From assembly GCA_965198045.1 (NCBI GenBank), contig CBDAOL010000010.1, positions 1 to 64,000 of the forward strand: a stretch of DNA of 64,000 nucleotides. Direction: 5' to 3'. This document shows, in pieces, positions 16,231 through 25,064 of this stretch. The notes below the pieces were generated by a model. It saw only the letters and a program-made list of their open reading frames with translations. It was not told where the DNA came from and made no database searches. Source of the stretch: CBDDEC01 sp965198045. GTDB lineage: Bacteria > Chloroflexota > Dehalococcoidia > UBA2979. The first letter of the stretch is position 1; every line of letters begins with the position of its first letter. Made by a program: the position numbers and the translations under genes.

Positions 16231-17256
16231 TCAAGCGGCCTCGGTAGCGCAGGTGCGAGCATCGGCCACCATGCATCGGTAAACGACGTCCGAGAGTCGG
16301 CGTTTGAGGCAGCGCAGCGCCTCGTTCCGACTCTTGCCAGCGGCGAGTTTGCGACGGAAGTAGCCGTGGCCTTCGGTGCCCGGCATGCGCGCCTGGGTGA
16401 GCGCCGCGATGTGGAGCGCCCGGTTCAGCTGGCGGTCTCCACCGCGGCTGAGGCGATGGCGTTGGACCTCCCCGCTCGACACCTCAAGCGGCGCCGTCCC
16501 CGTGTAGCTGGCGTAGTGCGCGCGCGAGGGGAAGCGACTGACCGCTCCGCTGCGCCCCACAATCTTCGCCGCCAGGATCACGCCGACGCCGGGGATGCGC
16601 GTGAGGGCGCTGCCTTGTACACGCAGCGCTGCCTCGAGGCGGCGGCCGTTCTCGACGAGGTTGCGGTCCAGCACCCGCACCTCGCGTACCAGTTCGCGGG
16701 CCATACGCAGCCGCTCGCGATCCGCGGCGCCGGTCGGACGCAGGCGGCGTAGGAGCGCCTGCGCGCGATCGGCGGAGAGCCTGGAGGGGCCCCCACCCGG
16801 TCGTAGCTCGCGCAGCAGCCGGTGCAGCCGGTTGACCACGCGCGTGCGTTCCTGCGTGAGCTCGTCGCGGCGGTCGGAGAGCAGTCGCAGCACCGCCGTG
16901 TCGTCCTCCGCCCGCACGGCACGCAGCGCCGTGAGGGGTTGGGCGGCGAGCGCAATGGCACGCGCGTCTGCGGGGTCGGACTTCCCGCCACCGGAGAGCA
17001 AGCGCACGCGCGCCACCAGCCGCGCCGGGACATCGACGACCGACTCGCCCTCCGTGAGCAGCCACTGGCTGAGGCCGTGGCCGAGACCGCGGGCCCCCTC
17101 CACGGCCCAGCGGCGCTCGGGCCACTGCCGCGCCCAGCGCAGCAGCCGGCTGTGCGCACGAGCTTCCACCCGGAGCTGGCCGAGCTCGCGGCCCGCGGGG
17201 TCGACGGCGAGGGCGGTATGCGAGGACTTGTGGGGGTCGACGGCGATCAAGATCAT
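16231..17256 (-). CDS. IS110-family transposase (DEDD recombinase)
   Basis: 341 residues from ATG 17256. The N-terminal DEDD RuvC-like domain has MILIAVDPHKSSHTALAVD (first Asp), RRWAVEGARGLGHGLSQWL (Glu) and GGGKSDPADARAIALAA (two Asp). The C-terminal Transposase_20 domain has RIPGVGVILAAKIVGRSG and the conserved serine region SYTGTAPLEVSSGE. The reading frame is open for 24 codons upstream, but similarity starts at MILIAVD. With a bridge RNA from the left end it would form the recombination complex. Identical in all three copies. Confidence 0.93.
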   Translation of the reverse strand: MILIAVDPHKSSHTALAVDPAGRELGQLRVEARAHSRLLRWARQWPERRWAVEGARGLGHGLSQWLLTEGESVVDVPARLVARVRLLSGGGKSDPADARAIALAAQPLTALRAVRAEDDTAVLRLLSDRRDELTQERTRVVNRLHRLLRELRPGGGPSRLSADRAQALLRRLRPTGAADRERLRMARELVREVRVLDRNLVENGRRLEAALRVQGSALTRIPGVGVILAAKIVGRSGAVSRFPSRAHYASYTGTAPLEVSSGEVQRHRLSRGGDRQLNRALHIAALTQARMPGTEGHGYFRRKLAAGKSRNEALRCLKRRLSDVVYRCMVADARTCATEAA

Positions 17257-17488
17257 GAAGCTCTCCCTGTCGTAGCTGAATTGCGGTGGGGAGGGCGGTG
17301 GACAGGCCGACTTCGGGAGCACCCGCACGCCTCTGTCGAGTCACACCGCGGCCGGACGGTGGCCGGCGACACTCCGCCCCAGAGCCAGTCCTGCTCAGCA
17401 GCACGGCAGCAAAACTTGGAGTCAGCCGACCAGCGTCCTCAACACCTTAGGGCCGCAACCCCCGGTGTCTGGCCGGATTCAAACAAGT
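17257..17488 (-). ncRNA. Candidate IS110 bridge RNA region, copy 1
   Basis: The 232-bp non-coding left end between the element tip and the transposase start is conserved in all three copies. On the minus strand it contains GTTTTGC (17415-17409), identical to the left half of the insertion site. The guide analysis is given under copy 3 (38565-38796). RNA ends are not determined. Confidence 0.5.
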
Positions 17489-17490
17489 CG

Positions 17491-17817
17491 GCAAAACTAG
17501 ATCGTGAGCGATCCAGGGAGCTTCCAGGAGAGACTCAGCCGATCCTCCTCCTGGGGGGCCAGGCTCAGTCAGGATCGCGCGGATGAATATTGCCGCCCCA
17601 CGGGCACCACAGTACCGTGGAGCGGGCGGACGAGGTGACCCGCGACGAGGGAGCAGTCTCGTTCCGCGTCGTGTTCAGCCGCCGGCGCGAGGACGACACG
17701 GTCATCCCGCCGGAGCAGGCGCGGGGCCGGTGGACCGGGCTCACCCTCCGGGGCTGTTGCCACGCCGCTGCGCGCTACGGGAGCAACGCAGGCAGATGGC
17801 TGCAATGGTGGGGGCTG
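17491..17817. other. Gap without a recognisable gene
   Basis: The first ~15 bp resemble an IS_B end (GCAAAACTAGATC). A plus-strand frame (VIPPEQARGRWTGL...) has some coding character but no recognisable family, start site or neighbours to support it. I see no RNA gene or terminator. Confidence 0.4.
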
Positions 17818-17925
17818 GTCGAGCGCGTCGAGCGCTCGCACGTTGTGGCGGCCGCTGAACTCGTCTACGTAGAGCTGGAGGTGCTTCTCGCTCACGTGGT
17901 GGTAGGTTCCGTGGTAGCCGCGTTT
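17818..17925 (-). mobile_element. IS1595 (ISXO2-like) transposase C-terminal fragment
   Basis: Encodes RGYHGTYHHVSEKHLQLYVD then EFSGRHNVRALDALDQ, the C-terminus of ISXO2-like DDE transposases, where YHxVSxKHLxxYVxEF is characteristic. Nothing else of the element is present. Confidence 0.7.
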
Positions 17926-17929
17926 GGCG

Positions 17930-18184
17930 GCTTAGACCGCTCGACCAGCCGCTCCGCCTCCGCGACCGCCACCGCGCGCGCCTCCGCCTGCTCGCGAAGT
18001 GACTGCGCCTGCCGCTCCGCTGGATCGACGAGCGTGATCGTGACGTGCCGGTCGCGGAGTTCGACGTCACCGCTATGCTCAACCTGCCACGTGATCCCGG
18101 TACACCCGCGGGCGGTGCGCCTTCAGGAGGAAGATGAGCAGCACGTCAGAGTACTTGCGCACGTGGCCGACGACCTCGCCTTGA
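17930..18184 (-). pseudogene. Phage-type hypothetical protein fragment
   Basis: The minus strand encodes VGHVRKYSDVLLIFLLKAHR then PRVYRDHVA. After a disturbed stretch with stops near 18085 it continues DRHVTITLVDPAERQAQSLR and a likely coiled coil. KYSD-LLIFLLK-RP-YR is a motif I associate with small phage proteins next to terminase genes. Cut at ~18185 by IS110-family sequence. Confidence 0.4.
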
Positions 18185-18604
18185 TAGTCGCAACGCACGG
18201 ATCGCCTCCACGGCACCGCTGCGGGTCTTCGCCTCACCCGACGCCTCGCCTGATTGGGTGGCGCGGGCCGCGGCGATGGCGTCCACCGGATCCGACTTGC
18301 CGTGGCTGCGCCGCAGCTGGCGGTTGGGGCGGTTCACCTCCACCACCACGACCTGCTCGGCGTGCAGGTAGCGGGTCAGACCGGCCCCGTAGCTGCCCGT
18401 CCCTTCGACCCCGACGCGCTCGACGGCACCGAGGCTGCGCAGCCAGGCGAGGGCCTCGCGGTAGCCGGCCGGCGTGGTCGCGAACGACCGCACGCCGAGC
18501 TCGGCGCCACGCTCATCGAGCGCGGCGACCACGTGCTGGTCGCGGTGCGTGTCGACCCCGGCGGTGACGCGCGTGGTCGCATCTGTCATGGTGGTCATCG
18601 TCAT
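18185..18604 (-). pseudogene. Second IS110-family transposase, N-terminal fragment
   Basis: From ATG 18604 (behind GAAGGG) the frame encodes the DEDD domain of a different IS110 member: TAGVDTHRDQHVVAALDERG (Asp), VERVGVEGTGSYGAGLTRYL (Glu) and RRSHGKSDPVDAIAAARA. After ~140 residues the sequence joins phage-like DNA, so the C-terminal domain is missing. The ~260 bp upstream (18605-18867) should be its non-coding left end. Confidence 0.75.
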
Positions 18605-18867
18605 CCCTTCATCGAACAATCTGTGCAGGGTGGCCGCACGTGCCGGGACGGCGGACAGGACAGGGACGAGCCGCCAAGGCAGGCTCCTATGAGGTCACGT
18701 TCGCCCGACCGGTGCGTGCCAGATGGACTCGGAGGCGCGGCCGACAGATCAGAGCGAGAGCAGCCGAAGCGCCAGTCAGAATCTGGGGTCAGACCGAGCC
18801 CGGGAGCCCACCCGGCACCGTAAACGCTCGCCGCCTAGTGGTGGCTGGGCGTCGTACCGATCATCCC
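18605..18867 (-). other. Non-coding left end of the second IS110 element
   Basis: Between the IS110-2 start and the IS6 end no gene is visible. For an IS110-type element this is where a bridge RNA would be encoded. With only one copy and no intact target I cannot recognise guides. Confidence 0.35.
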
Positions 18868-19811
18868 TGTCAGATCTCAGACCACGGCACCCCTGCTAGC
18901 GTCGCCGCCACCGACAATGCAGGGGAGGATTGCCTGTGATGTGCCCGCGCTGCGGATCGAATGAGACTAGTCGGCGTGGCCGCCGCACATCGCTCGGGTA
19001 CCGAACCTTCGGGTGCCGAGCCTGCGGGAGCGTGTTCAACGAGCGCACGGGCACGCCGTTCAACGACCTCCAGTACCCGACGGACGTGGTGCTGCTCGCC
19101 GTGATGGCGTCTGCGTTACAAGCTCAGCTTCCGCGACGTCGCCGAGCTGTTGCTCGAACGCGGCTTCGAGGTGACGCACGAGACCGTCCGCGAGTGGGAG
19201 TTCCGGTTCGCTCCGTTGCTCGCCGAGCAGCTGCGCGCCAAGCGGCGAGGCCGGGCCGGCGTCTCCTGGTACCTCGACGAGACGTACGTAAAGGTCGGCG
19301 GACGTTGGTGCTACCTCTACCGCGCGATTGACCACCGAGGCGACCTCATCGACTCGATCCTGAGCGAGCATCGTGACAAGCATGCGGCGCGATGGTTCCT
19401 GCGGCAGCTGGTCGAGGTCACTGAGGGCAAGCCTCGGCGCATCACCACCGATCTGCACCCCGCGTATCGGCGAGCGAGCCGCTGGATCATCGGCCGCAAA
19501 GCTTGGCACCGGACGACGCAGTACCTCAACAACTACACGGAGCAGAGCCATCGCAGCGTGAAGCAGCGCTACTACCCGATGCTGGGCTTTGGGAGCTTCG
19601 AGTCAGCGTCGCGCTTCTGCGCTGCGTTCGATGAGCTGCGACAGTACGTCCGTGTCCGCCGCCGCGGTGAGGCTCATGTCTCACTCGCCGAGCAGCGACG
19701 GCTCTTCCTCGCTCGCTGGCGTTCGCTAATCGGACAGCTCAGCACGGGGTAGGTCGCCATCTCCGGTAGGACGGCCTCGTCCCGATCGGGAGGTGGTCCG
19801 AGATCTGACAC
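18868..19811 (+). mobile_element. IS6-family element
   Basis: Bounded by imperfect inverted repeats around GTCAGATCTC-GACCAC (18870-18884, and the complement at 19793-19809). It is ~944 bp with a single transposase gene, the size expected for IS6. The transposase is frameshifted. I see no target duplication. Confidence 0.8.
18939..19752 (+). pseudogene. IS6-family transposase, frameshifted
   Basis: The N-terminus is a zinc-finger-like region (CPRCGSNETSRRGRR, then FGCRACGSVFNERTGTPFND) with four cysteines. Near 19110 two bases appear missing. The following frame carries the DDE core: GVSWYLDETYVKVGGRWCYL (Asp), RITTDLHPAYRRA (Asp) and the Glu region NNYTEQSHRSVKQRYYPMLG. The rest is complete to TAG 19752. 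Without the shift it would be a normal ~270-residue transposase. Confidence 0.82.
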
Positions 19812-19938
19812 TGCCGATGGAGGCTCATCACATTGCCGCCGCCGTTGGGTGGGGGGACCCGCATGGAAACGAAGACGACGACTTGGATGCAATCGTGATG
19901 ATGGGCGAGACTGGCGCGACGATGAAGCGGCTGCCGGG

Positions 19939-20370
19939 TTGATTCGGACCGTCCTGCTCATCGCGGTCTTAGCGCTCGCCGCAGCGGCCCTGACCGGGTG
20001 CGAGCGTCTGGTTCCGGACGTCGAGGACTGGATCGCCGACTCGGAGACGCTCGCACGACGCTTCGACGCGCGCCTGGGCGACCTGAAGGAGTGCGTCGAG
20101 GAGGACAACTGCGACGAGGCGCTTGATATGGAGAGAAGCGCCTTCGCCATGTGCTCGTGGGTCACGACGCGCGGGGAGCTCGCTCCAGAGGGGTTCGAGG
20201 CGGCGGAGTGGCAGCGGTTCGACGCCTTGTGCGAGGGCCTTGAGGGGGTGCTGGCGCTGCCGAAGGAGGACGCACTCCGGCGCATCGAGGGCCTCCAGGC
20301 TGAGACGGACCGCATCAGCGAGGGAATCCGCGCCGACATCGAACCCCGGGAGCGAGAAGAGGTGGAATGA
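19939..20370 (+). CDS. Small lipoprotein, unknown function
   Basis: About 143 residues if started at TTG 19939. The N-terminus is a lipoprotein signal (LIRTVLLIAVLALAAAALTG followed by Cys). The mature part is acidic and probably helical (DWIADSETLARRFDARLGDL), with a Cys pair around EECVEEDNC-like sequence. I recognise no family. The start is uncertain because no ATG lies nearby in this frame; the frame stays open upstream to 19849. Confidence 0.5.
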   Translation: MIRTVLLIAVLALAAAALTGCERLVPDVEDWIADSETLARRFDARLGDLKECVEEDNCDEALDMERSAFAMCSWVTTRGELAPEGFEAAEWQRFDALCEGLEGVLALPKEDALRRIEGLQAETDRISEGIRADIEPREREEVE

Positions 20371-20712
20371 GACGAAGGCCGGCAGGGGCAGCGCCCGCCT
20401 GACGCCCGTCGAAGTGGATGTCGCTGTGGGCGCCGCACCGGCTGGGCTGGCGCTGCTGTCAAACAGGAGCATCGTCTAGGGAGCCGCGCTCATGGCTGGC
20501 CTCGCCAGCGCCGCCGCCGACCTGACGTACCTCTTCGGGCGGCTCGTCGGGGATCTGCTGCTGGGTTGGCGCTGCGGCGAAGGGTCGAGGCCCCGCCCGT
20601 CAGCGCTCCTCTGTGAGCACGAAGATACGCCCCGCCGGCCGCTCGGCGTCGGGCCGGTACACGTACCGCCGAGCGGAGCGGACAGCGGAGACGGGGGCGG
20701 CACTCCCTCCGG
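20371..20712. other. Gap with only weak coding signals
   Basis: A plus-strand frame at 20492 (MAGLASAAADLTYLFGRLVG) and a minus-strand tail ending near 20604 (RRYVYRPDAERPAGRIFVLT) each look partly natural, but neither has a recognisable family or a complete structure. I see no RNA gene or repeat. Confidence 0.3.
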
Positions 20713-21001
20713 ATGCTGACTTCCCAAGACTATAATGTCGGACAAGCCGAGCTTCCAAGGCGCTACTACAACCGCCAAGTCCACCTGCACGGTGAGTGCT
20801 TTTACAGGGGGCTGGAGTGGTTTGTGTGGGAGGACAATCGAAAGTTGATGACTCCTATCCACTCCGAATGCTTCAACTACGCCAGTGAAAACGAATACGC
20901 CCAGGTCCGCTACGCTCAGGGAGATTGGCAAACTCGCGATACGGAATTGATATTGTATCTAGAGGTTCCAGGGAAACCGCCTCTGGTTGGTGTCGGGCTG
21001 A
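20713..21001 (+). CDS. Compositionally foreign ORF fragment, unknown function
   Basis: The frame from ATG 20713 encodes YYNRQVHLHGECFYRGLEWF, VWEDNRKLMTPIHSECFNYA and DTELILYLEVPGK. It is rich in Tyr, Trp, Asn and Cys and uses A/T-ending codons far more than its neighbours; GC content drops visibly over ~280 bp. After ~21001 the frame continues to 21243 only as antisense of the LppM-like gene. It looks like a piece of horizontally acquired DNA. Family unknown. Confidence 0.4.
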
Positions 21002-21089
21002 CCGAACGAGCCGACGTGCCGTTGAGGGCCGGCACCGCCCCCTCGCTTCCAGGGAACGCGGCCTCCGGGGATTGCGCCGGCGGGCGTCG

Positions 21090-21887
21090 TCAGGCGCCGG
21101 CCGCGCTCCGCCTGCGCGACCTGAACCAGACGATGGCGGCCGCGGCCGCGATCACCAGCGTGATCACGACCACGGCGATCACGATGGTGATCGCGCTGCC
21201 ACCCCCGCCCCCGCCGGTCCGGGCCATCAGGTCGCGCGGCTGATCCGAGAGGAGATCGAGGCTCCAGACCAGCGCGCCGCCGTCGACCGCGTCGGCGTTG
21301 TGCTCCTCGACGTCGCCTGGCAGCTCGAGCCGGATGGTGAACGTGGCGTCTTCCAGCAGCTGCGCGGCCACAGCGCCACCGAGGGCATCGCCGTCGCCGC
21401 CGGACAGCACCTCCTGGTTCAGCGGCGACACGACGGCATCGAAGCGCCAGCCGCCGCCGTCGCGGTGCAGGTCGAAGCGCTCGAAGAGGCCGGCCGTCCC
21501 CGCCAGTTCGCCGGAGAGATCGTCGCCGGCATCCGACAGCACGGCAGCGATCGCGTCGTTGACATCGTCGCCCGCCGGGAACGGGACGCTGGCGCGCACC
21601 CCGATGAAGCCGTCCTCGTCATACGCCTCGACGGTGGCGCCGGGCGGCAGGTCGGCGGCGTCGAGGTCGCTGAAGGGGCCCTCGATCTCGGCGCCGCCGT
21701 CCTCGGCGAAGGCGCGCATGGCCTCGGCGTCCAGGGCGCTTAGGATCGAGATCACGCCCGAGCCGTCGTCGTTCACGCGGATGCCGATCTCGACACGGAT
21801 GCAACCGGTGCACACGACCGCGCTGGCGAGCAGCGCGAGCAGGGCCCAGCGGCGCAGGCGCACGGGCGCGGCCGTCGGCGCGAACAT
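21090..21887 (-). CDS. LppM-like (DUF3153) membrane-anchored lipoprotein
   Basis: 265 residues from ATG 21887. A signal peptide with lipobox (LLALLASAVVCTGC) is followed by RVEIGIRVNDDGSGVISI, typical of the LppM domain. The extracellular body ends in a Gly-rich linker, a C-terminal membrane helix (ITIVIAVVVITLVIAAAAAI) and a basic tail, so the protein is anchored at both ends. LppM-type proteins in actinobacteria act in envelope and surface-lipid processes. The gene is intact. Confidence 0.8.
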   Translation of the reverse strand: MFAPTAAPVRLRRWALLALLASAVVCTGCIRVEIGIRVNDDGSGVISILSALDAEAMRAFAEDGGAEIEGPFSDLDAADLPPGATVEAYDEDGFIGVRASVPFPAGDDVNDAIAAVLSDAGDDLSGELAGTAGLFERFDLHRDGGGWRFDAVVSPLNQEVLSGGDGDALGGAVAAQLLEDATFTIRLELPGDVEEHNADAVDGGALVWSLDLLSDQPRDLMARTGGGGGGSAITIVIAVVVITLVIAAAAAIVWFRSRRRSAAGA

Positions 21888-22035
21888 GGCACCCAGCCTA
21901 CACGATCGCGCGCGAGCGTCCCCAGCGGGTAGTGGGTCAGTTTGACTCCGATTCCACATATTCGAGCCGCGCCGAAAGAAGGAGCGTGACGCGAATGGTG
22001 GCGGGGGGCTACCGGCCCTGAGAACGGCGAGGCGG

Positions 22036-22260
22036 CTACTGAGGACGATTCGCCCAGCGAGCCTGAGCAGCCTGCCGAGCAATTGCCGAGCGGCGCTCCT
22101 TCGTGAGCTTCGCCGCTCGCGCCCTGCCGCCCTTCCTGCCGCCGAGCCGTCCTAGCTCCACGGCGGCCGGGTTCTTGCCGTCCTCATTGGTCGCGGCATC
22201 TACAATAGCTGCGGCGATCTCGTTCTCGTCGGGGTCGAGCCTGCTTGAGCGTTTAGGCAT
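22036..22260 (-). CDS. Small basic Gly/Arg/Lys-rich conserved protein
   Basis: 74 residues. The central PAAVELGRLGGRKGGRARAA with the tail ERRSAIARQAAQARW matches a widespread small bacterial family of unknown function, often beside toxin or mobile genes. Its basic repeats suggest nucleic-acid binding. An ATG at 22260 begins the gene. Confidence 0.75.
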   Translation of the reverse strand: MPKRSSRLDPDENEIAAAIVDAATNEDGKNPAAVELGRLGGRKGGRARAAKLTKERRSAIARQAAQARWANRPQ

Positions 22261-22286
22261 ACGCTCAAGTGTACACTAGAAATGCT

Positions 22287-22309
22287 GAAGCCCGGCATGG
22301 CCGGGCTTC
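22287..22309. terminator. Strong 10-bp hairpin
   Basis: GAAGCCCGGC, a 3-nt ATG loop, then the exact complement GCCGGGCTTC. It lies 27 bp upstream of the small basic protein gene (minus) and before the NYN gene. No clear U-tract follows on either side, so it could be a terminator or another transcript structure. Confidence 0.45.
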
Positions 22310-22375
22310 GTGGCGATACTTTCTGGCGTTCGGACTCCGCGCCCGGACACCAGCGGAGATGCTTAGGTCAAGAGT

Positions 22376-22416
22376 ATCACCCAGCAGGCAAGATGATTCA
22401 AGATCACATGGGTGAT
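22376..22416. promoter_or_regulatory. Inverted repeat upstream of the NYN gene
   Basis: Arms ATCACCCA (22376-22383) and TGGGTGAT (22409-22416) are perfect complements separated by 25 bp, ending 17 bp before ATG 22434. The placement suits an operator or an RNA structure over the start region. Confidence 0.35.
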
Positions 22417-22467
22417 CGGATTGAGGCGGCGGGATGGCGCGACTAGCGATCTTCATCGACGGTGGCT

Positions 22468-23918
22468 GAGGCTGTCGCACAAACCCACGAAGAGGGGGAC
22501 ATCGCTATACGATGAGCATGGCGGCGGGGGCGGAGTGATTCCGAGGTGCCGCCGTGACCCAGCGTTTCTTGCCGTGCGACCGTGACCAGCAATACCTGAT
22601 GCCCGCCAGCCTCCGCGACTGGCTGCCCGGGGACGTGCTCTACGCCTACTGCGAGGGCGAGCGCTCGAGCCGCCAGATCGAACGGCGCTGCCGGGAGGAC
22701 ATCGCCCTCCGGGTGCTGACCGCGAACCAGCACCCCGACCACGCGACGATCTGCCGTTTCCGCCAGCAGCACGAGGAGGCGCTCTCGGGACTGTTCGCCG
22801 AGGTGCTCAGGCTGTGCGCCGAGGCTGGTCTGGTGCGGGTCGGGGTGGTCGCGCTCGACGGGACCAAGCTGCACGCCAACGCCAGCCGTGAGCGCAACCG
22901 CACGGATGCGGACCTGGAGGCCGAGGTGCGGCGCATCCTCGACGAAGCGGAGCGGGTGGACGCCGAGGAGAACGCGCGCTTCGGCGACGCGCGGGGCGAC
23001 GAGTTGCCTCCGGGATTCAGGGACCGCGAGGAGCGCCTGCAGCGGTTGCACGAGGCGCGGGGGCGACTGGCGGCCCGAGAGCGGGAGCGGCAGGAGGACT
23101 ACGAGCAACGCCTCAGGAGCCGCGCGGAGAAGGACCAGCGCGGGCGCCGCCCGAAGCCGCCGCAGCCCGAGCAGGGTGCGAAGGTGAACGTCACCGACCC
23201 GGACAGCCGCGTGGTGCGCGACTATCACGGCTACTTCCAAGGCTACAACGTGCAGGCGGTGACGACCCGCGACCAGATCATCGTCGCGGCCGAGGAGAGC
23301 CGACAGGCGACCGACATGCACGAGCTGCAACCGATGATCGAGGTGATGCACCGCAACCTGCAGGCCGCACACTGCGGGCCGGCGCGCGTGCTGCTGGCTG
23401 ATGCCGGCTACTACTCCGAGGCGAACGTGCGGCAGGCGGGGAGCGCAGGTCCGGAGCTGCTGCTGGCGACCCGCAGCGACCGCAACCGGCGCGTCGGCGC
23501 GGCGCCGCCGCGCGGGCGCATCCCTGCCGGGCTCTCCGTCCGTGAACGGATGGATCGCAAGCTGGCGACGCAGCGTGGCCAGCGTCTCTACGAGCAGCGG
23601 CGCTGGATGATCGAACCCGTCTTCGGCGACGTCAAGGAGAACCGCGGCATCCGCCGGTTCATGCGGCGCGGGATCGCCTCGTGCGCCAGCGAATGGAAGC
23701 TGATCGCCGCCACCCACAACCTCAAGAAGCTCTATCGCCGGGCGCGGCCGTCCTCCTGGCCAGCGAACGGCAACCCCCGGCAAAGAGGCTGGTCTGCCGC
23801 CGTGGCGGCCGCGTAGCGCCGCTGCCCTGTGAGAGGCGGCTACTCCGCCCCGACAACCGACCGGCTGACCTCTTGGCCCTCGTGGCGCTCCGCCCACGCC
23901 ACTCCATGCGACAGCCTC
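22468..23918 (+). mobile_element. IS1182-family element, copy 2 (1451 bp, 120-bp internal deletion)
   Basis: Same ends as copy 1, flanked by target duplication GGCT (22464-22467 and 23919-23922). Compared with copy 1, 120 bp are missing near the transposase N-terminus. Inserted in the NYN gene. Confidence 0.9.
22554..23816 (+). CDS. IS1182 transposase with 40-residue in-frame deletion
   Basis: 420 residues, otherwise almost identical to copy 1. The deletion removes residues ~29-68 of copy 1, from HLAWFVLDAVSQ to MMVAL, which is most of the N-terminal DUF772-like DNA-binding region. The DDE catalytic half is intact. The protein is probably inactive or altered in DNA binding. Confidence 0.85.
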   Translation: MTQRFLPCDRDQQYLMPASLRDWLPGDVLYAYCEGERSSRQIERRCREDIALRVLTANQHPDHATICRFRQQHEEALSGLFAEVLRLCAEAGLVRVGVVALDGTKLHANASRERNRTDADLEAEVRRILDEAERVDAEENARFGDARGDELPPGFRDREERLQRLHEARGRLAARERERQEDYEQRLRSRAEKDQRGRRPKPPQPEQGAKVNVTDPDSRVVRDYHGYFQGYNVQAVTTRDQIIVAAEESRQATDMHELQPMIEVMHRNLQAAHCGPARVLLADAGYYSEANVRQAGSAGPELLLATRSDRNRRVGAAPPRGRIPAGLSVRERMDRKLATQRGQRLYEQRRWMIEPVFGDVKENRGIRRFMRRGIASCASEWKLIAATHNLKKLYRRARPSSWPANGNPRQRGWSAAVAAA

Positions 23919-24619
23919 GGCTACGTAGATAAGGTCAGTCGGCGACAGGTTCTGGATGTTGGCGTCGATTTGCAGAAGCTGGTAGACGCGATCTGCGCGC
24001 GGGTACGCGAGGCATCCGAGGAACCTGTCGATCTTCTTCGCTCCTTCTATTACCACTGCCCGCCCTTCCAGTCCGATCCCCCTACCGAGACCGAGCGGGA
24101 GCGCACGGCCAATTTCGGGCGATTCATGCACGCCTTGGAGCAGTTGCCCCGTTTCGAAACTAGGCTGGGCCGCCTCCAACCCCAAGGGGGAACCTTCATC
24201 CAGAAGCAAGTTGATCTGCTGCTGGGCCTCGACATTGCCCTGCTGAGTGGCAAGCAGCAAATCACTCATGCCGCCTTGGTCGCTGGCGACGGAGATTTCG
24301 TCCCAGCGATGATCGCGACCAAACAAGAGGGTGTGGCCGCTTGGCTTTTCCACGGGCCGAAGGTTTCGCTCGACGATGGGAAGCGCACCTACTCGAAGGA
24401 ACTCTGGCAGCGAGCGGACGAGCGCCACGAGATGAACGCCGACTTCTGGAAAAAGGTCGCCCGCCTTGGGTCAAACTGACCCACTACCCCCCAGCGCCCG
24501 CCGACCACCGTCGCGCCGGTCCGGCCCCGGCCGCGCTCGTGCAACGGCGGCCACGACGAGGCCGTCGAAACACGGCGGTCGCTGATGCCCCCGGTCGCGC
24601 CCCCTCCCAGCATGTGTTT

Positions 24620-24745
24620 TCAATGATCAGCGCGCCAGGCCTTCGCCTCCGCCGGCGTCAGCTCGACCCGGACGTCCGTCGGCAGCTGCATCCCCACCAG
24701 CATGGCCATGTAGCCGCCGAAGCCAAAGATCCCAACGGGCACCAG
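24620..24745 (-). pseudogene. C-terminal fragment of an unknown protein
   Basis: The minus strand encodes LVPVGIFGFGGYMAMLVGMQ then LPTDVRVELTPAEAKAWRAD and a stop. It contains one hydrophobic, Gly-rich segment and could be the tail of a membrane protein. The 5' part is cut by the IS3 end at 24746. Confidence 0.35.
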
Positions 24746-24795
24746 TGAACCGCCCCGGGAAAGTTGGAGGCTCCAACCTCTGAGAGGATGGAGCG

Positions 24796-25064
24796 ATGAC
24801 ACGACGAGGCAGGTACCCAGCAGAATCCGCGAGCGGGCCGTCCGCATGGTGTTCGAGCACGAGCGGGAGCACCCGTCGCAGTGGGCGGCGATCACGTCGA
24901 TCGCGCAGAAGAGCGGCATGAGCGCCGAGACGTTGCGGACGTGGGTGCGGCGGGCAGCGGCGCCCGGCCGGGGCTGGCGACGGAGGAGCGGGAGCGACTG
25001 CGAGAGCTCGAACGCGAGAACCGCGAGCTGCGCCGCGCCAACGAGATCCTCAAGGCGGCTTCGG
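24796..25064 (+). pseudogene. IS3-family OrfA, frameshifted and interrupted
   Basis: Encoded pieces are MTRRGRYPAE, then in another frame RERAVRMVFEHEREHPSQWA and QKSGMSAETLRTWVRRA (HTH), then after a second shift EERERLRELERENRELRRAN (zipper) up to EILKAAS. At that point IS30 is inserted. Two frameshifts and the insertion show it is dead. Confidence 0.7.

Larger units (their letters stand above)
16220..17488 (-). mobile_element. IS110-family element, copy 1 (1269 bp)
   Basis: Identical in sequence and length to copies at 32313 and 38565. It has no inverted repeats, as usual for IS110. The left end on its own strand is preceded by GTTTTGCCG (complement at 17489-17497). The right end is followed by a variant of the target right half (TCCCCACGGG on the minus strand), with CT rather than CG at the right core. 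The DNA beyond the left side is not recognisably IS_B apart from the first ~15 bp. Confidence 0.88.
22434..24479 (+). pseudogene. NYN-domain (PIN-like) protein gene interrupted by IS1182 copy 2
   Basis: The 5' part 22434-22467 encodes MARLAIFIDGG. After the IS the frame continues exactly at 23923 with YVDKVSRRQVLDVGVDLQKL to TGA 24479. Together they give 196 residues of a NYN/LabA-type nuclease fold: IFIDGGYVDKV with the first Asp, then VDLLLGLDIALLS and HAALVAGDGDFVPAMI with the later metal-binding Asp residues. Such proteins cleave RNA in several defence and regulation systems. The IS is flanked by GGCT at both sides, so precise excision of the IS plus one GGCT would restore the gene. Confidence 0.85.

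Noticed and set aside
16484..17404. Long alternate-frame ORFs inside each IS110 copy
   Set aside because: Same frame shadows in all three copies, rich in Arg/Ala/Pro; the DEDD transposase explains the locus.
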